Positions 30,451 through 39,406 of a stretch of 64,000 bases of DNA are shown one piece after another. Position 1 is the first letter of the stretch. Every line of letters starts with the position of its first letter. Position numbers and translations under genes: made by a program. The DNA comes from JBPESP01 sp051710585 (GTDB lineage: Bacteria > Pseudomonadota > Gammaproteobacteria > Enterobacterales > Enterobacteriaceae). The notes beneath the pieces are model-generated. The model saw only the letters and a program-made list of their open reading frames with translations, did no database searches and was not told the DNA's origin. The stretch is from positions 62,001 through 126,000 of the forward strand of contig JBPESP010000002.1 in the NCBI GenBank assembly GCA_051710585.1, given 5' to 3'.

Positions 30451-32277
30451 ATGTCTGAAATAGAAATATCTTTTGCTGATCTGGGGCTGAAAGCTCCTAT
30501 CCTTAACGCATTGACAGATCTCGGTTATAAAAAACCGTCTCCTATACAGTCTGCCTGTATTCCACACCTGCTGGCTGGCCGTGACGTATTAGGAATGGCG
30601 CAGACCGGTAGCGGTAAAACCGCAGCCTTTTTCCTGCCGCTATTACACAATATCAAACCTGAGATAGCTGCACCGCAGGTGCTAGTTTTAGCACCAATCC
30701 GCGAACTGGCGGTGCAGGTAGGAGAAGCCTGCGCCAATTTCGCCAAGCATATGAAAGATATAAACGTAGTTACCTTGTATGGTGGTCAGCGTTATGATGT
30801 ACAATTACGCGCACTACATAAAGGACCTCAGATCGTGGTTGGTACGCCGGGGCGTTTACTGGATCATCTAAAACGCAGTACCTTAGATTTATCCAATTTA
30901 AGCGGACTTGTGCTGGACGAAGCAGATGAAATGCTACGCATGGGCTTTATCGAAGATGTCGAAAGCATTTTAGCGCAAGTACCCGCAAAGCATCAAACCG
31001 CGCTGTTCTCTGCCACCATGCCAGAAGCGATTCGCCGTATCACTCGCCGATTCATGAATAAACCGCAAGAAGTGCGTATTCAGTCCAGCCTAACCACCCG
31101 TCCAAATATTAGCCAGAGCTACTGGACAGTTCAGGGTATATGCAAGAACGAAGCGCTAATGCGTTTTCTAGAAGCGGAAGATTTTGATGCTGCTATTATC
31201 TTTGTACGTACTAAAAATGCAACACTGGAAGTAGCTGAAGCACTTGAACGTAGTGGTTATAACAGCGCAGCCCTGAATGGTGATATGAACCAGGCACTGC
31301 GCGAGCAGACGCTGGATCGCCTAAAGGATGGGCGGCTGGATATTCTAATTGCCACCGACGTTGCCGCGCGTGGCCTGGATGTTGATCGCATCAGCCTGGT
31401 GGTAAACTATTATATTCCGATAGATTCTGAATCCTACGTACATCGTATCGGCCGTACCGGCCGTGCTGGTCGGGCTGGCCGGGCGCTGGTGTTTGTAGAA
31501 AACCGCGAGCGCCGTCTACTGCGTAATATTGAGCGCATTATGAAGCTGACAATCCCAGAAGTGAACTTACCAACAGCTGAAGTGCTAAGCAGCCGGCGTC
31601 TAGCCAAGTTTACCGCTAAGGTACAAAGCCAGCTGGAAAGCAGCGATCTTGAGATGTACCGCGGGCTACTAGCGAAATTGCAGCCACCGGAAAAGCTTGA
31701 TATGGAAACGCTAGCAGCTGCACTGTTGAAAATGGCCCAGGGCGAACGTCCGCTAATCTTGCCGCCGGATCCGGTGATTGAACGCCGTCCGCGCCGCGAA
31801 TTCCGCGAGCGTGACGACCGACGAGAATGTAGTGAGCGACGGCCTCACCCTCACCGTGAACGTTTCGATATGAGCAAAATGGATCTCTACCGTATCGATC
31901 TGGGCCGTGATGATGGGGTGGAAATCCGTCACATCGTTGGTGCAATTGCTAAGGAAGGGGATATCAGTAGCCGTTATATCGGCAATATTAGATTATTCCC
32001 CTCGTACTCAACCATAGAACTGCCAAAAGGCATGCCAAACAAAATATTGTCTCACTTCACCCGTACGCGTATTCTCAATAAGCCGATAAATATGCAGTTT
32101 ATCGGTGAAGTACAGTCACGCGGCGGCCGAAGTTTCAGCCTTCATCGTAAAGGTACTGGCGCCAGAGAACCCTATTTAAGTCAGCAGATACTGGCAAGAT
32201 CCCCTACATTAACCGAGAGCGTGAACGCACGGCGTCTTCGGCATATGCCGCATCGTCCTCTGAAATCACCAGGCTAA
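30451..32277 (+). CDS. deaD: DEAD-box RNA helicase DeaD/CsdA
   Basis: Start chosen at ATG 30451 (608 residues; E. coli 629), since MSEIEISFADLGLKAP aligns with DeaD. It unwinds RNA in cold-active ribosome assembly and mRNA decay. Motifs: Q motif near PSPIQ, I AQTGSGKT, II DEAD, III SAT, V ATDVAARGLD, VI HRIGRTGRAGR, then the RNA-binding domain (about 490-560). Motif Ia reads APIRELA where family members have APTRELA. The C-terminal Arg/Gly-rich tail is shorter and poorer in RGG repeats than in E. coli. The 5' leader is long and untranslated, following the nlpI wreck. Confidence 0.96.
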   Translation: MSEIEISFADLGLKAPILNALTDLGYKKPSPIQSACIPHLLAGRDVLGMAQTGSGKTAAFFLPLLHNIKPEIAAPQVLVLAPIRELAVQVGEACANFAKHMKDINVVTLYGGQRYDVQLRALHKGPQIVVGTPGRLLDHLKRSTLDLSNLSGLVLDEADEMLRMGFIEDVESILAQVPAKHQTALFSATMPEAIRRITRRFMNKPQEVRIQSSLTTRPNISQSYWTVQGICKNEALMRFLEAEDFDAAIIFVRTKNATLEVAEALERSGYNSAALNGDMNQALREQTLDRLKDGRLDILIATDVAARGLDVDRISLVVNYYIPIDSESYVHRIGRTGRAGRAGRALVFVENRERRLLRNIERIMKLTIPEVNLPTAEVLSSRRLAKFTAKVQSQLESSDLEMYRGLLAKLQPPEKLDMETLAAALLKMAQGERPLILPPDPVIERRPRREFRERDDRRECSERRPHPHRERFDMSKMDLYRIDLGRDDGVEIRHIVGAIAKEGDISSRYIGNIRLFPSYSTIELPKGMPNKILSHFTRTRILNKPINMQFIGEVQSRGGRSFSLHRKGTGAREPYLSQQILARSPTLTESVNARRLRHMPHRPLKSPG

Positions 32278-32680
32278 GTTTGACTATTCTCCTTATGCAC
32301 TGACATGGCGACTTTTAAAGAGCGGTGGTGTGTCTAATAATATCGTGATATTTTACCATCTAATACGATGCAAAAGCATCTATATTAATTTGCATTTAGT
32401 TCTAGACTCCTTTAAACACTAAAATTTTCTATTTTTTATAATCTAGAATTAGTTGTAAAATACAATTAGGCGAAATTATAGATGATCAATTCATGTCCTA
32501 AGCAATCGAGGTAGCCACTGTACGAACAGGCGGTTTCGATAGCTGGTGTGGGGCATTATAGGATAAAAATATAAGTCAGCGTGGTAAATGTCAGATATCA
32601 ACTCTAACCTGAAAAACAACCAGATACCGGTAACGGACTACCTAAGTTTCAGTAAAAACTCATAAAATTAGATAATTGTT
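32278..32680. other. gap between deaD and the rplL-side leader
   Basis: No gene. Part of an AT-rich repeat family lies at about 32390-32510, sharing 17 identical bases (32473-32489) with 56406-56422. The segment is the likely rearrangement junction where rpoB should begin on the minus strand. Confidence 0.5.
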
Positions 32681-32871
32681 TACGTTAATATAACGCCAGG
32701 TTTCTACAATACTTATTTCTATCACTCTTAAATTATTTTGTTGCACTTTGCTAAATTAGTGAGACTTGGATCTAATGGTATTAGATCATATTATAATCCA
32801 CTATCAGCAAAAATAGCTGGTGACTTTTTGGTCACCAGTCATCAACTTAGTTCAGGCTACAGCCTAGAAGG
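32681..32871 (-). promoter_or_regulatory. rplL-rpoB intergenic relic with attenuator hairpin
   Basis: Read on the minus strand after the rplL stop, the hairpin CTGGTGAC/GTCACCAG (32817-32838) and its T-rich flank match the attenuator that E. coli has between rplL and rpoB. About 60-110 bases further comes TTTAAGAGTGATAG, resembling the E. coli RNase III processing region before rpoB. The expected rpoB start does not follow. The hairpin probably now acts as terminator for rplL. Confidence 0.65.
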
Positions 32872-32875
32872 TTAC

Positions 32876-33244
32876 TTATTTAATCTCAACAGAAGCACCA
32901 GCTTCTTCCAGGGTTTTCTTTAGTGCTTCAGCGTCGTCCTTGCTCACACCTTCTTTTAAGGTGGCAGGTGCGGATTCAACTAGATCTTTGGCTTCTTTCA
33001 ACCCAAGGCCGATAGCACCACGCACGGCTTTAATGACAGCAACTTTATTTGTGCCGATTGCGCTCAAAATAATATTAAACTCAGTTTTTTCTTCTACAAC
33101 TTCAGTTGGGGAACCTGTGGCAACGGCAATAGCAGCGGCAGCAGAAACGCCGAATTTTTCTTCCATCATGGAGATCAGTTCAACCACGTCCATAACGGAC
33201 ATTTCGGCAACTGCGTCTAGCATTTGTTCTTTAGTGATAGACAT
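32876..33244 (-). CDS. rplL: 50S ribosomal protein L7/L12
   Basis: A 122-residue protein (E. coli 121). It forms the multicopy stalk that recruits elongation factors. The N-terminal dimerisation domain (1-35), Ala-rich hinge (SAAAAIAVATG, about 36-55) and globular C-terminal domain (AVRGAIGLGLKEAKDLVE, ending VEIK) are all intact. The stalk normally attaches to the ribosome through L10, but rplJ directly upstream is a wreck in this window. A good AAGGA site precedes the ATG. Confidence 0.97.
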   Translation of the reverse strand: MSITKEQMLDAVAEMSVMDVVELISMMEEKFGVSAAAAIAVATGSPTEVVEEKTEFNIILSAIGTNKVAVIKAVRGAIGLGLKEAKDLVESAPATLKEGVSKDDAEALKKTLEEAGASVEIK

Positions 33245-33374
33245 AACAAGGATTCCTAAAATTCAAAAAAAAAGTATTTATAAATTTATAATAGCTACAG
33301 AATAAAACTGGCACTTAAGCTGGCCTTTTTACTGATCGTGCAGTACAGCCCCCACTAGGCGTGCACACTAGTTT

Positions 33375-33780
33375 TCTTAGATAGGCTGATTTATGGTTGA
33401 CATCAGGTCGGAGATTGCTTCTTTGCGCATTACCGGAGTGGTCAAGTGATTAATCTGAGACTCCGGGATAACTTTGTCTTCACAGGTTATTATGGCTCTA
33501 ATCTGTAAATTAGTATTTTTTTAGTAAAGGCCTTGAATAAAAAAGCGATAGCGACCGAGATTAACTTATCCTCCTGTATTGGATCAGAATAACCACAGAA
33601 CTTTTACTTTGCATACTCCAACGGCAAGCGGCGATATACAGTAAGAAAAATCTAGTAAACGAATTATTTAAGATGGAAGCTTAGGGAGGCTAGCTAAACT
33701 CCAATCGAAAAATCTATTTCTTAGGCTCGAAGTCAAAAAAAGAAGCCACCAGACGAAAGTTTGACCATTAAATCCTAAAC
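33375..33780 (-). pseudogene. rplJ: rplJ remnant (ribosomal protein L10)
   Basis: Between rplA and rplL on the minus strand, the place of rplJ, decayed segments match L10: RRLPLEYAK (LLRRAVEGT region), LISVAIAFLFKA ([21 protein letters not shown]), ITCEDKVIPESQINHL (AFEGELIPASQIDRL) and KEAISDLMSTI (EEAIARLMATM). Stops and frameshifts lie between them, and about the first third is missing or unreadable. L10 anchors L7/L12 dimers to 23S rRNA at the stalk base and is normally indispensable. This copy cannot encode a working protein. Confidence 0.88.
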
Positions 33781-33807
33781 AAATCTAACGCCTACGTAAA
33801 GCAATAA

Positions 33808-34512
33808 TTAAGCAGTCGTGATGCACAGGCTGCTTTGCTCCACAACGACACCAGCGCCCATGGTGGTAGATAAGCTAACTTTCTTGATGTAAATACCTCT
33901 AACCTGCGTCGGTTTAGCTTTTTTCAGTGCAACTAGCAAAACTTCCAAGTTTTCTTTCAATTTGTCAGACTCAAAGTCCACTTTACCAATGGTAGTATGT
34001 ATTATGCCGTTTTTGTCATTACGATACCGAACCTGGCCGGCTTTGGCGTTCTTAACCGCTTCAGCTACATTCAGAGTCACTGTGCCATTTTTCGGGTTCG
34101 GCATCAGGCCTCGTGGCCCTAGGATCTGGCCAAGCTGGCCGACAACACGCATCGCATCTGGAGAAGCGATAACTACATCAAAGTTAAACTCACCTTTTTT
34201 TATTTGATCGATCAAATTATCCATACCAACAAAATCTGCACCAGCGACTTTTGCCAATTCCGCATTGGCTCCTTGGGTAAACACGGCGACACTTAAATTG
34301 CGGCCGATACCATGCGGTAGCACGGTGGCACCGCGGATGTTCTGATCAGATTTACGGGCATTGATGCCCAGATTAACGGCAACATCGACGCTTTCAATGA
34401 ACTTAGCGGTAGCTAATTCTTTTAGAAGCACTATGGCTTCGTTGATGTCGTACTGCTTGGTAGAATCAACTTTGTTGCGGATGATACGCATACGCTTTGT
34501 CAGTTTAGCCAT
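33808..34512 (-). CDS. rplA: 50S ribosomal protein L1
   Basis: A 234-residue protein, the E. coli length. L1 binds 23S rRNA at the mobile L1 stalk and in E. coli represses its own rplKA mRNA. Conserved segments: MAKLTKRMR, GATVLPHGIGR, VIASPDAMRVVGQLG, LGPRGLMPNPK and VRYRNDKNGIIHT. The last dozen residues diverge from E. coli. It lies three bp downstream of rplK in the same operon; the next gene, rplJ, is a wreck. Confidence 0.97.
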   Translation of the reverse strand: MAKLTKRMRIIRNKVDSTKQYDINEAIVLLKELATAKFIESVDVAVNLGINARKSDQNIRGATVLPHGIGRNLSVAVFTQGANAELAKVAGADFVGMDNLIDQIKKGEFNFDVVIASPDAMRVVGQLGQILGPRGLMPNPKNGTVTLNVAEAVKNAKAGQVRYRNDKNGIIHTTIGKVDFESDKLKENLEVLLVALKKAKPTQVRGIYIKKVSLSTTMGAGVVVEQSSLCITTA

Positions 34513-34515
34513 TTC

Positions 34516-34944
34516 TCAGTCCTCCACTACTAGGCCCATGGAACGCGCAGTACCCATAATAGAGCGAGACATTGCTTCCACGTCGCCGCCTGTCATGTCA
34601 GCCGCTTTTGTTTCAGCGATTTCACGGACCTGCGTACTGGTTACTCTCCCGACTTTATCTTTATTTGGCTTACCGGAACCGGATTTAATGCCTGCGGCTT
34701 TCTTTAGCAATATTGTGGCCGGCGGAGTCTTGGTAACAAAAGTGAAAGAACGGTCGGAATAAACAGTGATAATAACTGGAATTGGAAGTGCTTTTTCAAT
34801 CCTCTCAGTTTTAACATTGAAGGCTTTACAAAATTCCATGATGTTAACACCCCGCTGACCCAAGGCCGGACCTACTGGCGGACTCGGGTTTGCCATGCCT
34901 GCAGCAACCTGTAGTTTGATATAGGCTTGTACTTTCTTGGCCAT
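34516..34944 (-). CDS. rplK: 50S ribosomal protein L11
   Basis: A 142-residue protein, the E. coli length. L11 forms the GTPase-associated centre with 23S rRNA helices 43-44. The Pro-rich N-terminal domain (NPSPPVGPALGQRGVNIMEF) and the rRNA-binding C-terminal domain (KAADMTGGDVEAMSRSI...GLVVED) are intact. It is followed by rplA. Upstream, where nusG and secE should be, are wrecks, so the gene must be read through about 1.3 kb of decayed leader or have its own promoter. Confidence 0.97.
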   Translation of the reverse strand: MAKKVQAYIKLQVAAGMANPSPPVGPALGQRGVNIMEFCKAFNVKTERIEKALPIPVIITVYSDRSFTFVTKTPPATILLKKAAGIKSGSGKPNKDKVGRVTSTQVREIAETKAADMTGGDVEAMSRSIMGTARSMGLVVED

Positions 34945-35094
34945 ATTGATTTCCTATAATAAGTGCACTAACTTAGTACTACCGTTTAAGGTAAGGTTCC
35001 CTGTAAATAAGCGTTTATACGTAAAAAAACGCACAAAAAAAAGAAAGGCGCAGAGTTTTATATTAATTTAACCTCCAAAGAAAATAAAAAAATG

Positions 35095-35650
35095 TTTTTG
35101 ACGATTCAATATTTTAATCTAACTGAAATCTAATTCTACCAGCGTAGCGCTACCAAAAATTGAGACAGATCCAGCATTCGTCTTTGAATTAGGCAAAGGG
35201 ACTATCGTTAACAGAAACCAGTTCGTTCGGCTCTGAAGGAATTTTAGACTGCGGGCCCCTATTGCCGACCTGCTCCAGGCGGTTCTTATAGCGTTGATTT
35301 CTTTGTCTTAATAAGAAAAGGCCTATCTGAAGTATTACCGCCTATGAAAATGATGAAGCGCAGTAAGCTCTACGCATCAAATGCAAAAGCTGTAAGCTGC
35401 AAGTTATACCGTTACTCATAAAACCATCTACAACCAAGGATAACCTAGGAAAAAATTTATTTGCTTTTACAGTGTTGGCTGCTATGAATTTCAACCACTT
35501 TTCCGTCAGAAGTATAACTTTGCCAAATAGCTCTTTCATATTCATACCATGAAATTTAATATATTCATAAAGGGCTTTACTATGCATCCCTTAAACCCGG
35601 AAAATGCTTGAAAGACATAATATACCAGTGTTTTTTGAAGCTTCGGATAT
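35095..35650 (-). pseudogene. nusG: nusG remnant
   Basis: The minus strand shows NusG from end to end: SEASK at the start (the ATG has become ATA), EYIKFHGMNMKELFGKVIL, TEKWLKFI, RKANKFFPR-like and GFMSNG for the NGN domain, then RLEQVGN, EPNELVSVNDSPFA and LVELDFS for the KOW domain. Stops and frameshifts occur throughout. Length (556 bp) is close to the 546 bp of the intact gene, so decay is by point changes and small indels. NusG couples RNA polymerase to Rho and the ribosome and is normally essential in E. coli. Confidence 0.9.
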
Positions 35651-36040
35651 CATAAAAATATCAAGACAGTAATAAACGATACTGTACGGACCAGAATACC
35701 ATCCAGCTCCACAGAATCAGTGACTCATCAACAATTACCGTGATGAGAATTAACGTGATATGTAATGTTCCCCCTAGTAGGTTGAGAAAATTACTTTAAC
35801 TTATTTATTAACGGCGTTTAACACGCAAACGCAACAGTAAACTTGCCTTTAGCAAGTTATCATAGTCATAATCCCCGCCAGCTATAGTAATATCATAAGC
35901 CAAAATGATACTGCTTGCAGCAGTAAATAATAATCATGTTAGTAAAGTTACTGATGATAAACATGACTAAAAATCGCGAAGACTAATTACTTAACGACTT
36001 CTAGTCGGCTTCCTTAGAGCTTCGGTATTCGCGTCCCCAT
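35651..36040 (-). pseudogene. secE: secE remnant
   Basis: Immediately upstream of the nusG wreck, the minus strand carries the N-terminal GCGAATACCGAAGCTC stretch of secE (SANTEA), later KGKFTVAFA (KGKATVAFA), then ITLILITVIVDESLILWSWM ([20 protein letters not shown]), the third transmembrane segment that is essential in E. coli. Stops and shifts disrupt it. The 390-bp span equals the intact gene. SecE clamps SecY in the translocon, and SecG is retained in this window, so either another secE exists or the translocon is abnormal. Confidence 0.85.
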
Positions 36041-36217
36041 AATAAATAGGATTCAAATAAACAGCTTATTAGCTCGTAAAGCATAAAGCTATTCATTAAG
36101 GTCAATCCTAAATAAAAAAAACATTACCTCAAAATTTTGCGCTACAGAATAATAATTTCTACCACTCATTAGTGATACTAAAAAATGCTGAATTAAATGG
36201 TCATTTTTTACAACGAT

Positions 36218-36245
36218 AAAAGGGCATCTTATGATGCCCTTTTAT
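36218..36245 (-). terminator. tuf intrinsic terminator
   Basis: Inverted repeat AAAGGGCATC...GATGCCCTTT with a four-base TTAT loop, about 50 bp after the tuf stop on the minus strand, with an A-run on the plus strand giving the U-tract. The E. coli tufB terminator has the same stem. Confidence 0.85.
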
Positions 36246-36292
36246 CAGATATCGCGTCAAATGCTTATTTGATAAATATTAGCATTTACGAC

Positions 36293-37477
36293 TTAAGCGA
36301 TAACTTTAGCAACAACGCCGGCACCAACAGTACGGCCACCTTCGCGGATAGCAAAACGTAGACCATCGTCCATGGCGATTGGAGCAATCAGTTTAACAAC
36401 CATTTTTATATTGTCGCCAGGCATAACCATTTCAACGCCGTCCGGCAGTTCGATGGTACCAGTCACGTCAGTTGTACGAAAGTAAAACTGTGGCCGATAG
36501 CCTTTAAAGAAGGGTGTATGGCGGCCGCCTTCATCTTTGTTCAGAATATAAACTTCTGATTCAAAATGGGTATGCGGCTTGATTGAGCCTGGCTTAGCAA
36601 GAACCTGGCCACGCTCTACCTCATCACGTTTTGTACCGCGCAGCAAGACACCCACGTTTTCGCCAGCACGTCCTTCATCTAACAGCTTATGGAACATTTC
36701 AACGCCAGTACAGATGGTTTTAGTGGTGTCTTTGATACCAATGATTTCCACTTCTTCACCCACTCTTATGATGCCACGCTCTACACGACCGGTGACCACG
36801 GTGCCGCGGCCAGATATAGAGAATACGTCTTCTATCGGTAACAAGAATGGTTTTTCAATGGCGCGTACTGGTTCTGGAATGTATCTGTCCAACGCTTCTG
36901 CCAGTTCGATAATCTTTGAGGTCCAAGTTTCATCACCTTCCAACGCTTTTATCGCTGAGCCGCGAATAACTGGTGTGTCGTTACCTGGGAAGTCGTACTG
37001 CGATAGCAGTTCACGTACTTCTATTTCAACTAGTTCCAGTAATTCTTCGTCATCGACCATATCACATTTGTTCATGAACACGATAATGTATGGTACGCCT
37101 ACCTGGCGAGCTAAAAGAATATGCTCACGAGTCTGTGGCATCGGGCCGTCTGTCGCAGCAACTACCAGAATAGCGCCGTCCATCTGTGCTGCACCAGTAA
37201 TCATGTTTTTTACATAGTCTGCATGTCCCGGGCAGTCTACGTGCGCATAGTGGCGAGTCGAAGTATCGTATTCAACGTGGGAGGTATTAATAGTGATACC
37301 TCGAGCCTTTTCTTCCGGCATATTATCAATCTGATCGAACGTGCGCGCACTACCGCCATAAGCTTTGGCTAGAACAGTGGTGATGGCAGCAGTCAGGGTA
37401 GTTTTACCATGGTCAACGTGGCCGATAGTACCGACGTTAACATGTGTTTTTATACGTTGAAACTTTTCTTTAGACAT
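36293..37477 (-). CDS. tuf: elongation factor Tu
   Basis: A 394-residue EF-Tu, the usual length. It delivers aminoacyl-tRNA to the ribosome. G domain motifs GHVDHGKTT, DCPGHADY, NKCD and GSAIKAL are intact, followed by beta-barrel domains II and III ending GAGVVAKVIA. Position downstream of glyT-thrT matches tufB of E. coli. It ends in its own terminator before the secE wreck, so it is effectively expressed alone or with the two tRNAs. Confidence 0.98.
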   Translation of the reverse strand: MSKEKFQRIKTHVNVGTIGHVDHGKTTLTAAITTVLAKAYGGSARTFDQIDNMPEEKARGITINTSHVEYDTSTRHYAHVDCPGHADYVKNMITGAAQMDGAILVVAATDGPMPQTREHILLARQVGVPYIIVFMNKCDMVDDEELLELVEIEVRELLSQYDFPGNDTPVIRGSAIKALEGDETWTSKIIELAEALDRYIPEPVRAIEKPFLLPIEDVFSISGRGTVVTGRVERGIIRVGEEVEIIGIKDTTKTICTGVEMFHKLLDEGRAGENVGVLLRGTKRDEVERGQVLAKPGSIKPHTHFESEVYILNKDEGGRHTPFFKGYRPQFYFRTTDVTGTIELPDGVEMVMPGDNIKMVVKLIAPIAMDDGLRFAIREGGRTVGAGVVAKVIA

Positions 37478-37597
37478 TAATTGTCCCTCTAAGACATGAA
37501 TATATCGGTGTTATCACCACATCACCATCACTCAGGCACAACCGCACCTGCTGAAATTATCTTCTTATAGAAAGTTAATCAGGAGGGAGACTAGAAG

Positions 37598-37673
37598 TGG
37601 TGCTGATAGACAGATTCGAACTGCCGACCTCACCCTTACCAAGGGTGCGCTCTACCAACTGAGCTATATCAGC
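37598..37673 (-). tRNA. thrT: tRNA-Thr(GGT)
   Basis: A 76-base tRNA with encoded CCA; acceptor GCTGATA pairs with TATCAGC, anticodon GGT, T-loop GTTCGAATC. It sits just upstream of tuf, as thrT does in E. coli. Confidence 0.96.
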
Positions 37674-37677
37674 ACAT

Positions 37678-37752
<75 letters not shown>

Positions 37753-37938
37753 ACCTTGGAACTCGGCTACCTGATATTTCTGTATATTGTATATTTATAC
37801 TAGGACTCTAAGCTGATTCTAGGCATCATTGTATTGTTTTATTCGACTCGAACCTTGCTTGAAAGTTCTTACATCCCCCCTGCCACACCATGAAGTTGTC
37901 ATAACAGTATAGCGTGCTATCGTGCCTCGATGCGAATT

Positions 37939-38013
37939 TGGTAGTGGGGAGAGATTTGAAATATCGATGTACTGATTATAATTCAATTGCCTTACCAACC
38001 GACCTATATCAGT
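37939..38013 (-). pseudogene. chimeric thrU/tyrU tRNA relic
   Basis: On the minus strand the 5' half (CTGATATAGGTCGGTTGGTA, then an anticodon arm ending ATAATCAGT) resembles thrU, while the 3' half (CATCGAT, TTCAAATC, CCCCACTACCA) resembles the end of tyrU. In E. coli thrU and tyrU are adjacent just here, so a deletion probably fused them. The anticodon stem still pairs and would show TAT, but the acceptor ends cannot pair (5' side Thr-like, 3' side Tyr-like), so I call it non-functional. Confidence 0.65.
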
Positions 38014-38443
38014 ATTAAGTACTGCGCATTCTAGGTAGAGCAGACGACTTATGCAAGAAAAAAATCACATAATTCGCACTTTCGTTCAAAAAATATCTAA
38101 TTTTACAATGGTACAGTATAAAATTAGATATTATCCATGCTCAGAGCAGTATAAATTACGCTTTGGCCGGTATATATAAGCACTGTGTAGCCCATGCAAC
38201 AGGTACGGTCCTCCTTAGCGTTGCCCTATTTGCTCTTATTTAATAACTGCACACCAATAACGGGAAGGGTGAGTGATAGCGGTTAATAATCGCACGTTAA
38301 GCTCACATCTGCTCGCTAGCGGCAGAAAAACACTCTTTGCTGGGTTATGAAACTATATCTATACTACCATTCAACTTATTTTCTTTTCGGGTTGGCGTTC
38401 TTTACCCTGGAATAGACTGTCCAATAGGCTGGGTTGTTACATT

Positions 38444-39406
38444 ATGATTAAAGCTGTGAAATCTTTCTCTACACCATACTTGCAATTCAGCCGTAAACAG
38501 TGGGCTGCATTGCGTAATTCCGTACCACTAACACTCAGCAAAACAGAAATAGTCAAGCTCAAGGGGATAAATGAAAATCTTTCCATTAAAGAAGTAACAG
38601 ATATTTACCTACCTCTATCACGTTTGCTTAACTTTTATATTATTTCCAATCTACGATGCCAAGGTGTGCTAGAACAATTCCTTGGCACTGACGGCCTGCG
38701 TATTCCCTATATCATCGGCATCGCCGGCAGCGTAGCTGTAGGTAAGAGCACCACTGCACGTATATTGCAAGCATTATTAAGCCGCTGGCCAGAACACCGC
38801 ACAGTAGAGCTAGTGACGACAGATGGGTTTTTGCATCCAAACAGCGTACTCAAGCAGCGGAATCTCATGAAAAAAAAAGGCTTTCCGGAGTCTTATGATA
38901 TCCGCAGCCTGGTTAATTTTATCTCTAAAGTGAAATCAGGCATGCCACACATGACTGCCCCGATCTATTCCCACATGATTTACGACATTGTGCCTGACAA
39001 AAAGAAAATCATTTCCCAACCTGACATTCTAATACTGGAGGGATTAAACGTGCTACAAAGCAGCAGCGATTATAAGCACACTCCACACCATGTTTTTGTT
39101 TCCGACTTTGTCGACTTTTCCATCTATGTTGATGCACCTGAGACGCTGCTCCAGAGCTGGTATATTAATCGTTTTTTAAAATTCCATCAGAGCGCATTTT
39201 CCAATCCCGACTCCTATTTTCACCATTATTCCAAACTTTCAAAGCAAGAAGCAATTGCCATAGCTAGCCAACTATGGAAGGAAATCAATGGTCGCAATCT
39301 GCAGCAGAATATTTCACCTACCCGCAATAGGGCGAATCTTATCCTTGGTAAAAACGCTAATCATGCGGTAGAGAAAGTCCGACTGCGCAACCGCAAATAT
39401 GTATAG
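38444..39406 (+). CDS. coaA: pantothenate kinase
   Basis: A 320-residue type I pantothenate kinase (E. coli 316), which catalyses the first step of coenzyme A synthesis. The P-loop GSVAVGKST (about 99-107), TTDGFLHPN, KKKGFPESYD and ILEGLNVLQ are conserved; the end is slightly longer and diverged. It is divergent from the tRNA-tuf cluster as in E. coli. The expected convergent birA downstream is not recognisable. Pantothenate itself would have to come from biosynthesis elsewhere, the host or a partner symbiont. Confidence 0.95.
   Translation: MIKAVKSFSTPYLQFSRKQWAALRNSVPLTLSKTEIVKLKGINENLSIKEVTDIYLPLSRLLNFYIISNLRCQGVLEQFLGTDGLRIPYIIGIAGSVAVGKSTTARILQALLSRWPEHRTVELVTTDGFLHPNSVLKQRNLMKKKGFPESYDIRSLVNFISKVKSGMPHMTAPIYSHMIYDIVPDKKKIISQPDILILEGLNVLQSSSDYKHTPHHVFVSDFVDFSIYVDAPETLLQSWYINRFLKFHQSAFSNPDSYFHHYSKLSKQEAIAIASQLWKEINGRNLQQNISPTRNRANLILGKNANHAVEKVRLRNRKYV

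Noticed and set aside
35342..35587. An 81-codon minus-strand ORF as a new gene
   Set aside because: It is the NGN-domain part of the nusG wreck.
37939..38013. A tRNA-Ile reading AUA (anticodon TAT)
   Set aside because: The anticodon arm pairs, but the two acceptor strands derive from different tRNAs and cannot form a stem, so a working tRNA is unlikely.
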